Of a stretch of DNA of 64,000 bases, positions 23,229-32,776 are shown piece after piece. The stretch is from JAOPZW01 sp963851295 (GTDB taxonomy: Bacteria; Actinomycetota; Thermoleophilia; Solirubrobacterales; Solirubrobacteraceae): contig CAWKOS010000009.1 in NCBI GenBank assembly GCA_963851295.1, positions 124,001 to 188,000 of the forward strand. The letters run 5' to 3'. The notes below the pieces were generated by a model. The model made no database searches. It had not been told where the DNA came from and saw only the letters and a program-made list of their open reading frames with translations. The position numbers and the translations under genes are program-made. Position 1 is the first letter of the stretch; each line of letters opens with the position of its first letter.

Positions 23229-25149
23229 CCTCGGCGACGGTCGCGCCGCCGTCGAGCGCGAGCGCCTCGCGGTCGTCGAGCACCGAGCGCCAGCGTCCCG
23301 GCACGGCGACCGTCGCCGCCTCCCAGTCGCGCACGGGCACCACCGCGAGCACCTCGCCCCCGCGCACGTACGCGCAGACGCTGGGCCCCGCGTCGACGGG
23401 CTCGTAGGCGCCCGCGAAGGCCTCCGGGCGCCGGGCGCGCAGGGCCAGGGCGCGGCGGATGAGGTCGAGCTTGCGCTCGCCGAAGCCGCGCGGCGGCTCG
23501 CCCGCGCGCAGCCGCGCCAGCGCGGCGCGCCGCGCCTCCCAGTCGACGGGACGGCGGTTGTCGGGGTCGACGAGGCTGAGCGCCTCGAGCTCGTCGCCCT
23601 GGTAGACGTCGGGCACGCCGGGGACGGTGAGCTTGAGCAGGAGCTGGCCGAGGGCGGCGCGCCGGCCCTCGTCCGCCACACGCCGCGCGAAGTCGGCAAG
23701 GCCGTCGGGCGGGCGCTCGATCAGCCCGCGCGCGTAGGCGCGCGCGTGCGCCTCGTAGGCCTCGTCGGGCGCCGCCCAGCTCGTGCGCAGCTTGGCCTCG
23801 CGCAGCGCCTTGACGACGTAGGCCTCCAGGCGCTCGGGCTCGATCGGCAGGCAGCCGACGAGCGTCTGCAGCGCGAGGTGCGCGCTGTGCTCGTCGGGCG
23901 CGTCGGCCCCCGCGAGCCACCCCTGCGCCAGCGCCGCCCACTCCTCGGCCATCGTGCTCAGCGCGCCGAGGCGCGCGCGCACGTCGCCCGAGCGCTTGGT
24001 GTCGTGGGTCTGGGTGACGAGCAGGCCGCGCGGGAAGCGCGCCGCGCGCGCCACGTTGGCCGCGTGGAAGTCGGCCACGGAAAGGCCGAAGCGCGCCGGG
24101 TCGCCGCCGACCTCGTTGAGCGCCAGGAGGCGCAGGTGGCGGTAGAAGGCCGTGTCCTCGATGCCCTTGGCGGTCACCGGCGGCGAGGTCTGCTGGAAGC
24201 GCGTGACGAAGTCGTCGTGGCCGCGCTCGCGCAGCGCGAGCACGTCGGCCAGGCGACCGCCGGCGGCGGCCGCGATGGCGTCCACGTCGGCGTCCTCCAC
24301 GCGCCCCGACCACGGCTCGACGTAGGTGCGGTAGACCGGCAGCGCGGCCAGGGCGTCCGCGATGCCGTCGACGTCGAGCAGCTCGCGCAGCCGCGCCACC
24401 TCGCGGGCGAAGGTCGTCGTCGCCATCTCCAGCTGCGCCTGCGCGGCCACCACCTCGAAGTCCTCGCCGGCCGAAGGCAGCCGCGCGAGCGCCGCCTCGC
24501 CCGCCGGGTCGACGAACAGCGCCGCCGCGTCGTTGAGGAACTCGTAGCCGACCGTGCCCTCGACGGGCCAGTCGCGGAGATCCTCGCCCACGTGCAGGAT
24601 CTTCTCGACCCACACGCGCTCGGCGCCCGCGTCGCGCAGCCGCCGCAGGTAGCCCGCGGGGTCGGCGAGGCCGTCGGGGTGGTCGACGCGCAGGCCGTCG
24701 ACGACGCCGTCGCGCACGAGCTCGAGCACCTTGCCGTGCAGCAGGTCGAAGACGTCAGGGTCCTCGACGCGCACGCCGGCGAGGTCGTCGATGTCGAAGA
24801 AGCGCCGGTACCAGCCGTCGGCCGGGTCGTAGTCGAAGACGCGCGCGCGCTCGCGCTCGTCGGCCCACCAGCGGTTCTCCTCCGAGACGCCCATGTGGTT
24901 GGGGACGATGTCGAGCACGATCCCCAGGCCGGCCGCGGCGAGCTCGCGCAGGGCCGACTCTCCGCCGAGCGCCTCGGAGACCCGGGTCGGGTCGACGACG
25001 TCGTAGCCGTGGGTGGAGCCCGAGCGCGCCTGCAGCGAGGGCGACAGGTACAGGTGCGAGACGCCCAGCTCGCGCAGGTAGGGCACGAGCGCGCGCACCG
25101 CGGCGAAGTCCTGCTCGGGCGAGAGCTGCAGGCGGTAGGTGGCGATCAT
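23188..25149 (-). CDS. treY: Malto-oligosyltrehalose synthase
   Basis: 653-residue GH13 enzyme that isomerises the reducing-end alpha-1,4 bond of malto-oligosaccharides to the trehalose bond. Start TYRLQLSPEQDFAAV, then YLSPSL, GSTHGYDVVD; catalytic Asp in GLRVDHPDGL and Glu in VWVEKIL; GTVGYEFLN and TKGIEDTAFYR are TreY-specific. ATG 25149 shares one base with the glgX stop (TGATG). A longer in-frame extension is Arg/Ala junk. Works with TreZ, encoded two genes upstream. Confidence 0.95.
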   Translation of the reverse strand: MIATYRLQLSPEQDFAAVRALVPYLRELGVSHLYLSPSLQARSGSTHGYDVVDPTRVSEALGGESALRELAAAGLGIVLDIVPNHMGVSEENRWWADERERARVFDYDPADGWYRRFFDIDDLAGVRVEDPDVFDLLHGKVLELVRDGVVDGLRVDHPDGLADPAGYLRRLRDAGAERVWVEKILHVGEDLRDWPVEGTVGYEFLNDAAALFVDPAGEAALARLPSAGEDFEVVAAQAQLEMATTTFAREVARLRELLDVDGIADALAALPVYRTYVEPWSGRVEDADVDAIAAAAGGRLADVLALRERGHDDFVTRFQQTSPPVTAKGIEDTAFYRHLRLLALNEVGGDPARFGLSVADFHAANVARAARFPRGLLVTQTHDTKRSGDVRARLGALSTMAEEWAALAQGWLAGADAPDEHSAHLALQTLVGCLPIEPERLEAYVVKALREAKLRTSWAAPDEAYEAHARAYARGLIERPPDGLADFARRVADEGRRAALGQLLLKLTVPGVPDVYQGDELEALSLVDPDNRRPVDWEARRAALARLRAGEPPRGFGERKLDLIRRALALRARRPEAFAGAYEPVDAGPSVCAYVRGGEVLAVVPVRDWEAATVAVPGRWRSVLDDREALALDGGATVAEVTAGWPVALLERA

Positions 25150-27269
25150 CAACCGCGGCGCAGGAGCAGCATCGAGCGCGCGCGGGCGACGACCTCGCCG
25201 CGCGAGGGCCAGCGCTGGGAGCCGGGCTGCAGCGACGGGTCGAAGGTGTCGAGCTCGAGCCCCCACTCGGCGCCGAAGCGCCGCGCCGGCAGCGTGAAGG
25301 TCATGTCAACGTGGGAGGCGTTGAAGAGCAGCAGGAAGGAGTCGTCCTCGATCGGCTCGCCGCGCGGCGTGCGGTCGGCAATCTCCTGGCCGTTGAGGAA
25401 CACGCCGAGGACGTGCGCGGGCTGCTGCCAGTCGCGCTGGGTCATGCGCCGGCCGTCGGGGCGGAACCACCACACGTCGGGCAGCCCCGAGCCCTCGCGC
25501 TCGGTGCCGGCCAGGAACTTGCCCCGGCGGAAGACCGGGTGCGCCTGGCGCAGCGCGATCAGCCGCTCGGTGAACTCGAGGTGGTCGCCCTGTCCCTCGC
25601 GCAGCCCCCACTCGTACCAGGAGATCTCGTTGTCCTGGCACCAGGCGTTGTTGTTGCCGTGCTGGGTGCGGCCGAGCTCGTCGCCGCCGAGGATCATCGG
25701 CACGCCCTGGGAGAGGAGCAGCGTCGCCAGGAAGTTGCGCTGCTGGCGCCAGCGCAGGGCGACGATCCCGGGGTCGTCGGTCTCCCCCTCCACGCCGCAG
25801 TTCCACGAGCGGTTGTCGTCGGTGCCGTCGCGGTTGTCCTCGCCGTTGGCCTCGTTGTGCTTGTCGTTGTAGGTGACGAGGTCGCGCAGCGTGAAGCCGT
25901 CGTGGGCGGTGACGAAGTTGATCGAGGCGAACGGCTGGCGCCCGTCGGACTCGTAGAGGTCGCTGGAGCCGGTGAAGCGCGAGGCGAACTCGCCGACGCT
26001 CGACTGCCCGCGCCAGAAGTCGCGCACGACGTCGCGGTAGATCCCGTTCCACTCGCTCCACAGGACCGGGAAGTTGCCGACCTGGTAGCCGCCGGGGCCG
26101 ACGTCCCACGGCTCGGCGATGAGCTTGACCTGCGACAGGATCGGGTCCTGGTGGATGGTGTCGAAGAAGGCGCTCAGGCGGTCGACGTCATAGAGCTCGC
26201 GCGCCAGCGCGCTGGCGAGGTCGAAGCGGAAGCCGTCGACGTGGCACTCGCTGACCCAGTAGCGCAGCGAGTCCATGATGAGCCGCAGGACCGCGGGGTG
26301 GCGCGCGTCGAGCGTGTTGCCGGTCCCCGTGTAGTCCATGTAGTGGCGCTCGTCGTCGGGGACGAGGCGGTAGTAGCTGGAGTTGTCGACGCCCTTGAAG
26401 GAGAGCATCGGCCCGAGGTGGTTGCCCTCGGCGGTGTGGTTGTAGACGACGTCGAGGATCACCTCGATGCCCGCGCGGTGCAGCGCCTTGACCATGCCCT
26501 TGAACTCGCGCACCTGGTCGCCGCTCCGGCCGGTGGCGGCGTACTCGGAGTGCGGCGCCAGGTAGCCGATCGAGCTGTAGCCCCAGTAGTTGCTCAGCCC
26601 GCGGTCGTGCAGGAAGGACTCGTCGGCGATGTGATGGATCGGCAGCAGCTCGACCGCCGTGACCCCGAGGGTCTTCAGGTAGCCGAGCGCCTCCTCGGAG
26701 GCGAGGCCGGCGTAGGTGCCGCGCAGGTCCTCGCGCACCGCCGGGTGGCGCTTGGTGTAGCCGCGCACGTGGGTCTCGTAGATGACGGTCTCGTTCCACG
26801 GCGTGCGCGGCGGGACGTCGCCCTCCCAGTCGAAGGAGCGGTCGACGACGACCGACTTGGGGATCGCCTCGGCGCTGTCCTCGTCGTCGGGCTCGAGGTC
26901 GGCGTCGGGGGTGTCGTCGGGCGTGTAGGGCAGGACGTTGGCGACGTCCCAGCGGACGGGCCCCTCGACCGCCTTGGCGTAGGGATCGATCAGGAGCTTG
27001 ACGGGGTTGAAGCGCTGGCCGTCCATCGGCGCGTACGGGCCGTGGACGCGGTAGCCGTAGCGCTGGCCGGGGCCGACGCCCGGCAGGTAGCAGTGCCAGT
27101 TGTGGGCGGTGCGCTCGACCATGTCGATGCGCTCCTCGGCGCCGTCCTCGCCGAACAGGCACAGCTCGACGCGCACGGCGTGCTCGGAGAAGAGCGAGAA
27201 GTTCGTGCCCTCGCCGTCCCAGGTGGCGCCCAGCGGGAAGGGGGCTCCGGGCCACGAGTCGCGGCTCAT
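25149..27269 (-). CDS. glgX: Glycogen debranching enzyme (isoamylase type)
   Basis: 706 residues. N-terminal CBM48 (PFPLGATWDGEGTNFSLFSEHA), then GH13 barrel with catalytic Asp in DGFRFDLAS, Glu in LIAEPWD and Asp in TAHDGFTL; the GNNNAWCQDNEISWYEW loop is typical of GlgX/TreX. Hydrolyses alpha-1,6 branches of glycogen, supplying linear chains to TreY. ATG 27269 overlaps the treZ stop by 4 bp (ATGA). Between treZ and treY, the order treZ-glgX-treY makes a complete glycogen-to-trehalose operon. Confidence 0.95.
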   Translation of the reverse strand: MSRDSWPGAPFPLGATWDGEGTNFSLFSEHAVRVELCLFGEDGAEERIDMVERTAHNWHCYLPGVGPGQRYGYRVHGPYAPMDGQRFNPVKLLIDPYAKAVEGPVRWDVANVLPYTPDDTPDADLEPDDEDSAEAIPKSVVVDRSFDWEGDVPPRTPWNETVIYETHVRGYTKRHPAVREDLRGTYAGLASEEALGYLKTLGVTAVELLPIHHIADESFLHDRGLSNYWGYSSIGYLAPHSEYAATGRSGDQVREFKGMVKALHRAGIEVILDVVYNHTAEGNHLGPMLSFKGVDNSSYYRLVPDDERHYMDYTGTGNTLDARHPAVLRLIMDSLRYWVSECHVDGFRFDLASALARELYDVDRLSAFFDTIHQDPILSQVKLIAEPWDVGPGGYQVGNFPVLWSEWNGIYRDVVRDFWRGQSSVGEFASRFTGSSDLYESDGRQPFASINFVTAHDGFTLRDLVTYNDKHNEANGEDNRDGTDDNRSWNCGVEGETDDPGIVALRWRQQRNFLATLLLSQGVPMILGGDELGRTQHGNNNAWCQDNEISWYEWGLREGQGDHLEFTERLIALRQAHPVFRRGKFLAGTEREGSGLPDVWWFRPDGRRMTQRDWQQPAHVLGVFLNGQEIADRTPRGEPIEDDSFLLLFNASHVDMTFTLPARRFGAEWGLELDTFDPSLQPGSQRWPSRGEVVARARSMLLLRRG

Positions 27270-28996
27270 GAGGCGATCAGCGCTCCCGCGCGGGCGGGCA
27301 GGCGCACGCCGCCGCCCCCGAGCTTCGCGGTGTGGGTGGCGAGCGCGACCTCGCGCCCGACGACCGGGATCGTGCGCGCCCCGGCGGCGAAGTTGCACGC
27401 CAGCTCGAAGGCGCCGCGGTGCACGCGCAGCCAGCCGTCGTCCTCGGAGAACTCGATGCTGTCCACGCCCGGCGGCAGCGCGCGGCGCACGCGCAACAGC
27501 GCGGCGTAGAGCTCGCGCAGCCGGCGGCTGCCGCGGCGCGTGAGCTTGGAGCGCTCGAAGGTGGCCGGGTCCTGCGGGTCGGGCACCTCCTCGCCGGCGA
27601 ACTCGGCGAAGGCGGCGAACTCCGCGCGGCGCCCCTCGCGGGTCGCGTCGGCCATCCGCTTGTCGATGTGGTCGGAGAAGAACTGGAAGGGAGCCGGCTC
27701 GCCGTGCTCCTCGCCCATGAAGAGCATGGGGGTGAAGGGTGCCAGCAGCGTGCAGAACGCGGCCAGCGGCCTGACCTTCGGCGCCAGCCGGTCGCCGAAG
27801 GCGCGGTTGCCGACCTGGTCGTGGTTCTGGCTGAAGACGACGAACTGCTCGGGCCGGCGGTCGTCGGCGCGGGCGCCGAAGCGCCGCCGGCGGAAGGTCG
27901 AGTAGCCGCCGTCGTGGACGTACGGGCGGTGGAAGGCCTTGGCGAGCTGGGCGACGCGCCCGAACTCCTCGTACCAGCCCGAGCGCTCGCCCGTGAGCAG
28001 GGCGCGCAGGGCGTGATGGAAGTCGTCGGCCCAGGCGGCGTCGTGGCCGTAGCCGCCGCGGCCGGCCGGGCGGATGACCTTCGGGTCGTTGAGGCCGCTC
28101 TCGGCGATGACGAGCGCGCGGCGGTCGATCGCGTGGACGCGGTCGGCGAGCTCGCGCAGGACGTGGTGGGCGCTGCCGTCGTGGATGGCGTGGATGGCGT
28201 CCAGGCGCAGGCCGTCGAGGTGGAACTCGCGCACCCAGCCGGCCGCGCTCTGCAGCACCCACTCGCGGACGGCGTCGCAGTCCTCGCCGTCGTAGTTGAC
28301 CGCCTTGCCCCACGGCGTCACGTAGCGCTCGGTGAAGTACGGCCCGAAGGCCTCCAGCGCTCGCACGCCGCTGGCGCCGACGTGGTTGTAGACGACGTCG
28401 AGGATCACCCCGAGGCCGGCGCCGTGCGCGGCGTCGACGAAGCGCGCCAGGCCGTGAGGGCCGCCGTAGGCCGAGTGGGCGGCCGACAGGTAGACGCCGT
28501 CGTAGCCCCAGCCGTGGTGGCCCGGGAACTCGGCGACGGGCATGACCTCGACGTGCGTGATGCCGAGCTCGGCGAGCGCCGCCAGCTGCCCGGCGGCCGC
28601 GTCGAAGGTGCCCTCGGCCGTGAAGGTCCCGACGTGCAGCTCGTAGAGGACGGCGTCGCGCAGGCGCGCGGGGCGAAAGCGCCGGTCGGTCCACTCGAAG
28701 CTCGCGGGGTCGACCACGCGCGAGGGGCCGCGCAGGCCGGTGGGCTGCCAGCGCGAGGCCGGGTCCGGCAGGCGCCTGCCGTCGAGCACGAGCCAGTAGT
28801 CGTCGCCCGCGCGCGCCGGCACGCGCGCCGCGTACACGCCGTACCCCTCGTCGGCCAGCTCGTGCTCGGCGCCGCCGATGCGCACGGCGACGCGCTGCGC
28901 CGACGGCGCCCACGCGCGGAGCTCGACGAGCGCGTCGTCGATCACGCGCGCGCCCAGGGGGCGCTGCCATGGGTACTCCTCGGCCACTCGCGGCAC
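27266..28996 (-). CDS. treZ: Malto-oligosyltrehalose trehalohydrolase
   Basis: 576 residues from GTG 28996 (a GTG at 28987 is an alternative). N-terminal CBM48-like domain (VELRAWAPSAQRVAVRI), GH13 barrel with ELHVGTF, GHHGWGYDGVYLSA, catalytic Asp in GLRLDAIHAI, Glu in VIAESGLND and Asp in SQNHDQVGNR. Releases trehalose from the maltooligosyl-trehalose made by TreY. Preceded 22 bp upstream by the NHL-repeat gene on the same strand. Confidence 0.94.
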   Translation of the reverse strand: MPRVAEEYPWQRPLGARVIDDALVELRAWAPSAQRVAVRIGGAEHELADEGYGVYAARVPARAGDDYWLVLDGRRLPDPASRWQPTGLRGPSRVVDPASFEWTDRRFRPARLRDAVLYELHVGTFTAEGTFDAAAGQLAALAELGITHVEVMPVAEFPGHHGWGYDGVYLSAAHSAYGGPHGLARFVDAAHGAGLGVILDVVYNHVGASGVRALEAFGPYFTERYVTPWGKAVNYDGEDCDAVREWVLQSAAGWVREFHLDGLRLDAIHAIHDGSAHHVLRELADRVHAIDRRALVIAESGLNDPKVIRPAGRGGYGHDAAWADDFHHALRALLTGERSGWYEEFGRVAQLAKAFHRPYVHDGGYSTFRRRRFGARADDRRPEQFVVFSQNHDQVGNRAFGDRLAPKVRPLAAFCTLLAPFTPMLFMGEEHGEPAPFQFFSDHIDKRMADATREGRRAEFAAFAEFAGEEVPDPQDPATFERSKLTRRGSRRLRELYAALLRVRRALPPGVDSIEFSEDDGWLRVHRGAFELACNFAAGARTIPVVGREVALATHTAKLGGGGVRLPARAGALIAS

Positions 28997-29018
28997 CGTA
29001 CCCGTCGGGCGCGCGCGG

Positions 29019-31634
29019 CTATCGCCCGGTCACGACCGCGAAGCGCACGCGGCGCGCGGGCGAGCGGTTGCCGGCGGCGTCCGTGCCGCGCACGACGAGC
29101 CGGTAGCGGCCGGCGCGCAGGGCGCGGCCGCGCAGGCGCGCGCGGAACGCGAGGCGGTGGGCGCCCGCGGCGCTCGGGCGCCGGATGGCACCCTTCAGGG
29201 TGCGGTAGCGCCCCTTGGAGTCCGCGCGCTGCACCTCCAGCGTGAGGATCGCGCGCTCGGAGAGCGCGTAGCGCAGGGTGGCGCGCTGGGCGACCGCCGC
29301 GACGGTGGCGCCGCGCCGCGCGGCGCGCAGGCGGCTCGGGCGCAGGCTCACGCCGCGCAGGCTCGGCGCCGTGGCGTCGCGCGCGCTGGCGGCCGAGCTC
29401 GGCGCCGGACCGCTCGTCGGCCCGGGCGGGGCCGGGCCCGGCGGCGGCGGGGGCGCGCCGGTCGCGGTGAAGGTCGCGGTGACGGCCCGGTCGCCCGCCA
29501 TCGTCAGGTCGCACGCGCCCGTGCCCGAGCACGCGCCCGACCACCCGGCGAACGTCGAGCCGCCCGCGGGCGCGGCCTGCACGCGCACGACGGCGCCCGG
29601 GCTGTAGCCCTGCCGGCAGTCGGTCGGGCACCAGATCCCCGCCGGGGCGCTCGTCACCGTCCCGGCGCCGGTGCCGGCCGTCGCCGCGTCCAGGCGCGCG
29701 AGCGGCGCCCGCGGCGTGCCGCTGAGCGTGATGCGCTGCAGGCGGTCGTTGCCGGTGTCGGCCACCACGAGCGTCGCCGCGGCGACGTCGAGTGCGACGC
29801 CGTGGGGCGCGATGAACTGGCCGGCGCCGGTGCCCTCGGCGCCGATGACGTCCCAGGTCCCGGCGCCCTCGTTGAAGCGCAGCACGCGGTTGGCGCCGGT
29901 GTCCGCGACGTAGACCGCGCCCGCGGCGGCGGCGAGGCCGGTGGGCGCGTGCAGCCCGCCGGGCGGCGCGGGCAGCGGCGTCGAGCCGACGCGCAGGACG
30001 GCGTCGTGGCCGGTGTCGGCGACGTAGACCGTGGTCGATGTGGCGGCGACCCCGGCGGGCGAGGAGAGCCCCGACACGAGCGTCGTCCACGCCCCGCTGA
30101 CCGGATCGCGGCGCTGGACGCGGCCGTTGCCGGTGTCGGCCACGTAGACCGCGCCGTCGGGGCCGACACCGACCGCGCGCGGGGCGGCGAAGTCGGTGGC
30201 CGTCGACTGCCACGTCCCGTCGAGGCCGAGCGCCTGCACACGCGAGTTGGCGGTGTCGGCCACCCACACGCGCCCGGCGGCGCGGTCGACCGCGATCCCC
30301 CCGGGCGTGTTGAACTGGCCGCTGCCGCCGTTGGGCGCGGCGTAGCCGGAGTTGGCCGAGATGTAGCCCGTCTGGCCCAGGTAGGCGCCGTCGGCGCCCA
30401 GGCGCTCGACGCGGTGGTCGAGGGTGTCGGCGACGTGGACGGTCCCGGCCGCGTCGATCGCGACGCCCTCGGGCCGCGTCACGTAGCCCGGGCCGCGCCC
30501 CGCGATGCCCCAGGCCGCCGTCCGCCCGCCGTCTGGTGCGAAGGTCTCGACGCGGTCGTTGGCGGTGTCGGCGGTGGCCACGCCGCCCGCCGGGTCGTCG
30601 GCCACGGCGGCCAGCGCGCGCGTGAAGGCGAGGTCGCCGACGTCGGTCCCGAACTGGCCCCAGGTGCGCTGGAAGGCGAAGCTCGCGAAGTCGAAGGCCT
30701 GCACGCGGTGGTTGTTGTTGTCGGCCACGTAGAGCTGGCGCGGGTCGTGCGCGTCGACCCCGACGTCGTAGGGGAAGCGGAACTGCCCGTTGCCCGTCCC
30801 GTAGGTGCCGACCTGGCGCACATAGGTGCCGTCGGGCAGGTACTCGACGACACGATGGTTGTCGTCGTCGGCCACGAGCACGTGCTCGGTCCGGGGGTCG
30901 ACGGCGATCCCCTGCGGGTAGTTGAAGCGGCTGTTGTAGGCGGGGTCCGAGCACGTGCCCGCGGAGCAGTCGCCGTGGCTGCCCCACCACACGCTCGGCG
31001 TCGGCACGTCGACGACGTCGCCGGTCCGCGTGCCGGCGGGCAGCACCGGATGGCCGGGATCGCCCGAGGCATCCTGGGCGAGCCGGAAGGCCTGGATGCG
31101 GTGGTTGTACTGGTCGGCGATGTAGGCGATCGGCGTGGCGGCGGCGGTCGGCTGGTCGATGGCGATGCCCCCGGCGCCCGTGTTGTCGCCGAGGCGGAAC
31201 TGGCCCGGGTCCTGACCGGTGCTCCCCCAGGACGCCAGCCACTGACCGGTGGACGACACGAAGACCTGCACGCGGTCGTTCTCGGAGTCCAGGACGTAGA
31301 CGTGGCCGGCGCGGTCGGTGGCCAGCCCGCCGACGACGCCGATGCGACCGAGCTGGCCCGCGTCGGCGTACCCGCCCAGCTCGCCCACCCAGGCTCCCGA
31401 CCGGTCGAAGCGCTGCACGACGGCGCCGTACTGGTCGGCCACGAGGATCGTGCTCGCGCCGGGGCTGTAGGCGAGCGCCTGCGGGAAGCGCAGCACGCTC
31501 GAGCCCGTCGCGGGCGCCTCGCCGAGCGTCACGGCCTGCACGTAGCACTGCGCGCCGGTGCATGCGCGGGCGTCGGACGCCGCCAGGGCGACGGCGGCGG
31601 CGGCGATGGCGGCGACGAGCAGGCCCCTGACCAT
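29019..31634 (-). CDS. Large secreted NHL-repeat protein
   Basis: 871 residues. Signal peptide (VRGLLVAAIAAAAVALAASDARA) and then many NHL repeats, each with phrases such as VYVLDSENDRVQVF, IAYIADQYNHRIQAF or VYVADTGNGRVQR, arranged in two or more beta-propellers up to residue ~620. Then a short repeat domain with FAGWSGACSGTG and CDLTMAGDRAVTATF, as in bacterial surface proteins, a Pro-rich linker, and a C-terminal Ig-like domain ending in RRVRFAVVTGR. Probably extracellular adhesion or binding. The odd point is its location directly upstream of treZ (22 bp) in the same direction. Confidence 0.85.
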   Translation of the reverse strand: MVRGLLVAAIAAAAVALAASDARACTGAQCYVQAVTLGEAPATGSSVLRFPQALAYSPGASTILVADQYGAVVQRFDRSGAWVGELGGYADAGQLGRIGVVGGLATDRAGHVYVLDSENDRVQVFVSSTGQWLASWGSTGQDPGQFRLGDNTGAGGIAIDQPTAAATPIAYIADQYNHRIQAFRLAQDASGDPGHPVLPAGTRTGDVVDVPTPSVWWGSHGDCSAGTCSDPAYNSRFNYPQGIAVDPRTEHVLVADDDNHRVVEYLPDGTYVRQVGTYGTGNGQFRFPYDVGVDAHDPRQLYVADNNNHRVQAFDFASFAFQRTWGQFGTDVGDLAFTRALAAVADDPAGGVATADTANDRVETFAPDGGRTAAWGIAGRGPGYVTRPEGVAIDAAGTVHVADTLDHRVERLGADGAYLGQTGYISANSGYAAPNGGSGQFNTPGGIAVDRAAGRVWVADTANSRVQALGLDGTWQSTATDFAAPRAVGVGPDGAVYVADTGNGRVQRRDPVSGAWTTLVSGLSSPAGVAATSTTVYVADTGHDAVLRVGSTPLPAPPGGLHAPTGLAAAAGAVYVADTGANRVLRFNEGAGTWDVIGAEGTGAGQFIAPHGVALDVAAATLVVADTGNDRLQRITLSGTPRAPLARLDAATAGTGAGTVTSAPAGIWCPTDCRQGYSPGAVVRVQAAPAGGSTFAGWSGACSGTGACDLTMAGDRAVTATFTATGAPPPPPGPAPPGPTSGPAPSSAASARDATAPSLRGVSLRPSRLRAARRGATVAAVAQRATLRYALSERAILTLEVQRADSKGRYRTLKGAIRRPSAAGAHRLAFRARLRGRALRAGRYRLVVRGTDAAGNRSPARRVRFAVVTGR

Positions 31635-31650
31635 GCTCGTGCCGTACCCG

Positions 31651-32775
31651 TCAGCCTCCGTCCTGCACCCCGGCGGCCACGACGCACGGGATCCGGGCGG
31701 CGACGCGCCAGCCGCCGCTCGTCCGCGGCCCGGCCTCCAGGCGCCCGCCCGACGCGCCGACGCGCTCGCGCAGGCCGCGCAGGCCGTTGCCCGTCCCGTG
31801 GCCGGTCAGCGCTTCGGCGCCGTCGGCGGCCTCGTTGACGACCTCGACGTCGATGGCGGCCCCCGAGCCGCGGACGAGCACGTGGACGGGGGCGCCCGAG
31901 GCGTAGCGCAGGGCGTTGGTGAGGCTCTCGCGCACGACGCGGTACGTCGTCTGGACCGCCCCGGCGGGCAGCCCCTCGCGCGAGCCCTCCAGGCGCAGCG
32001 TCACCTCCAGGCCGGTGCCCGCCGCGCGCGCGACGAGCTCCTCGACGAGCGTGAGGTCCGGCGCGTGGCCGATCGCGTCGTCGTCGGCCAGCAGCGCCAC
32101 GAGCTGGGTCATGTCGCGCTCGGCCTGGCGGGCCGCACCGGCGATCGCCTCGAAGGTCTCCTCGGTCAGCTCGGGGTCGATCGCGGCGATCCGCTGGCCG
32201 GCGCCGGCCTGGACGACCATGACGCTGATCGCGTGGGCGACGATGTCGTGCAGCTCGGAGGCGATGCGCGCGCGCTCGTAGCGCACGGAGAGGGCCGCGA
32301 ACTCCTCGCGCTCGCGCTCGAGCTCCTCGGCGCGCTCGGCCAGGCGCTCGGCGACGAGGTCGCGCTCGCGGATCGCGCGGCCCGCGATCCAGGCCGTCCC
32401 CACGAGCAGGATCGACGGGACGAACCAGCCGTCGCCGTTGTCGACGAGCACGGCCGCGGCGAAGGTGGCGCCCAGCAGCACGATCGCCGTCGCCCCCGAG
32501 ACCCACACCGACGTCCAGCGCGCGGCGGCGAACGCGTTGGCGCAGACGAGGATCGCGGGCGCCGGCGCCAGGTCTCCCATGGGCACCAGAGCGACCGCCG
32601 CCGCCACGGCCAGGGCCGTGGCCGCGAGCGGGTGCGCGCGGTAGAGCCCCAGCGCGGCGCCGAGGGCGGCCGCGGCGACGCAGGCGAGCGGCCCCTGCCA
32701 GACCGCCGTGCCGGCGGCCCCGAAGAGGGCCGCCGCCACGCCGACGAGGACGTCGATGCGGACCGGGCGCCGCAC
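31651..32775 (-). CDS. Membrane sensor histidine kinase (HisKA_3 type), intact
   Basis: 374 residues from GTG 32775, one base after the stop of the degenerate kinase gene. About five membrane segments (~10-130), a coiled coil (AERAEELEREREEFAAL), phospho-acceptor H176 in RIASELHDIVAHAISVM, N-box RESLTNALRYA and G-box GTGNGLRGLRERVG. All catalytic motifs are present. Probably phosphorylates the regulator encoded divergently at 34057, possibly as a heterodimer with its degenerate neighbour. Confidence 0.9.
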   Translation of the reverse strand: MRRPVRIDVLVGVAAALFGAAGTAVWQGPLACVAAAALGAALGLYRAHPLAATALAVAAAVALVPMGDLAPAPAILVCANAFAAARWTSVWVSGATAIVLLGATFAAAVLVDNGDGWFVPSILLVGTAWIAGRAIRERDLVAERLAERAEELEREREEFAALSVRYERARIASELHDIVAHAISVMVVQAGAGQRIAAIDPELTEETFEAIAGAARQAERDMTQLVALLADDDAIGHAPDLTLVEELVARAAGTGLEVTLRLEGSREGLPAGAVQTTYRVVRESLTNALRYASGAPVHVLVRGSGAAIDVEVVNEAADGAEALTGHGTGNGLRGLRERVGASGGRLEAGPRTSGGWRVAARIPCVVAAGVQDGG

Positions 32776-32776
32776 G

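Noticed and set aside
27270..28970. Minus-strand open frame extending glgX upstream by over 500 codons
   Set aside because: It is the second frame of treZ, with Arg/Pro/Ala-rich translation; glgX homology begins at ATG 27269.
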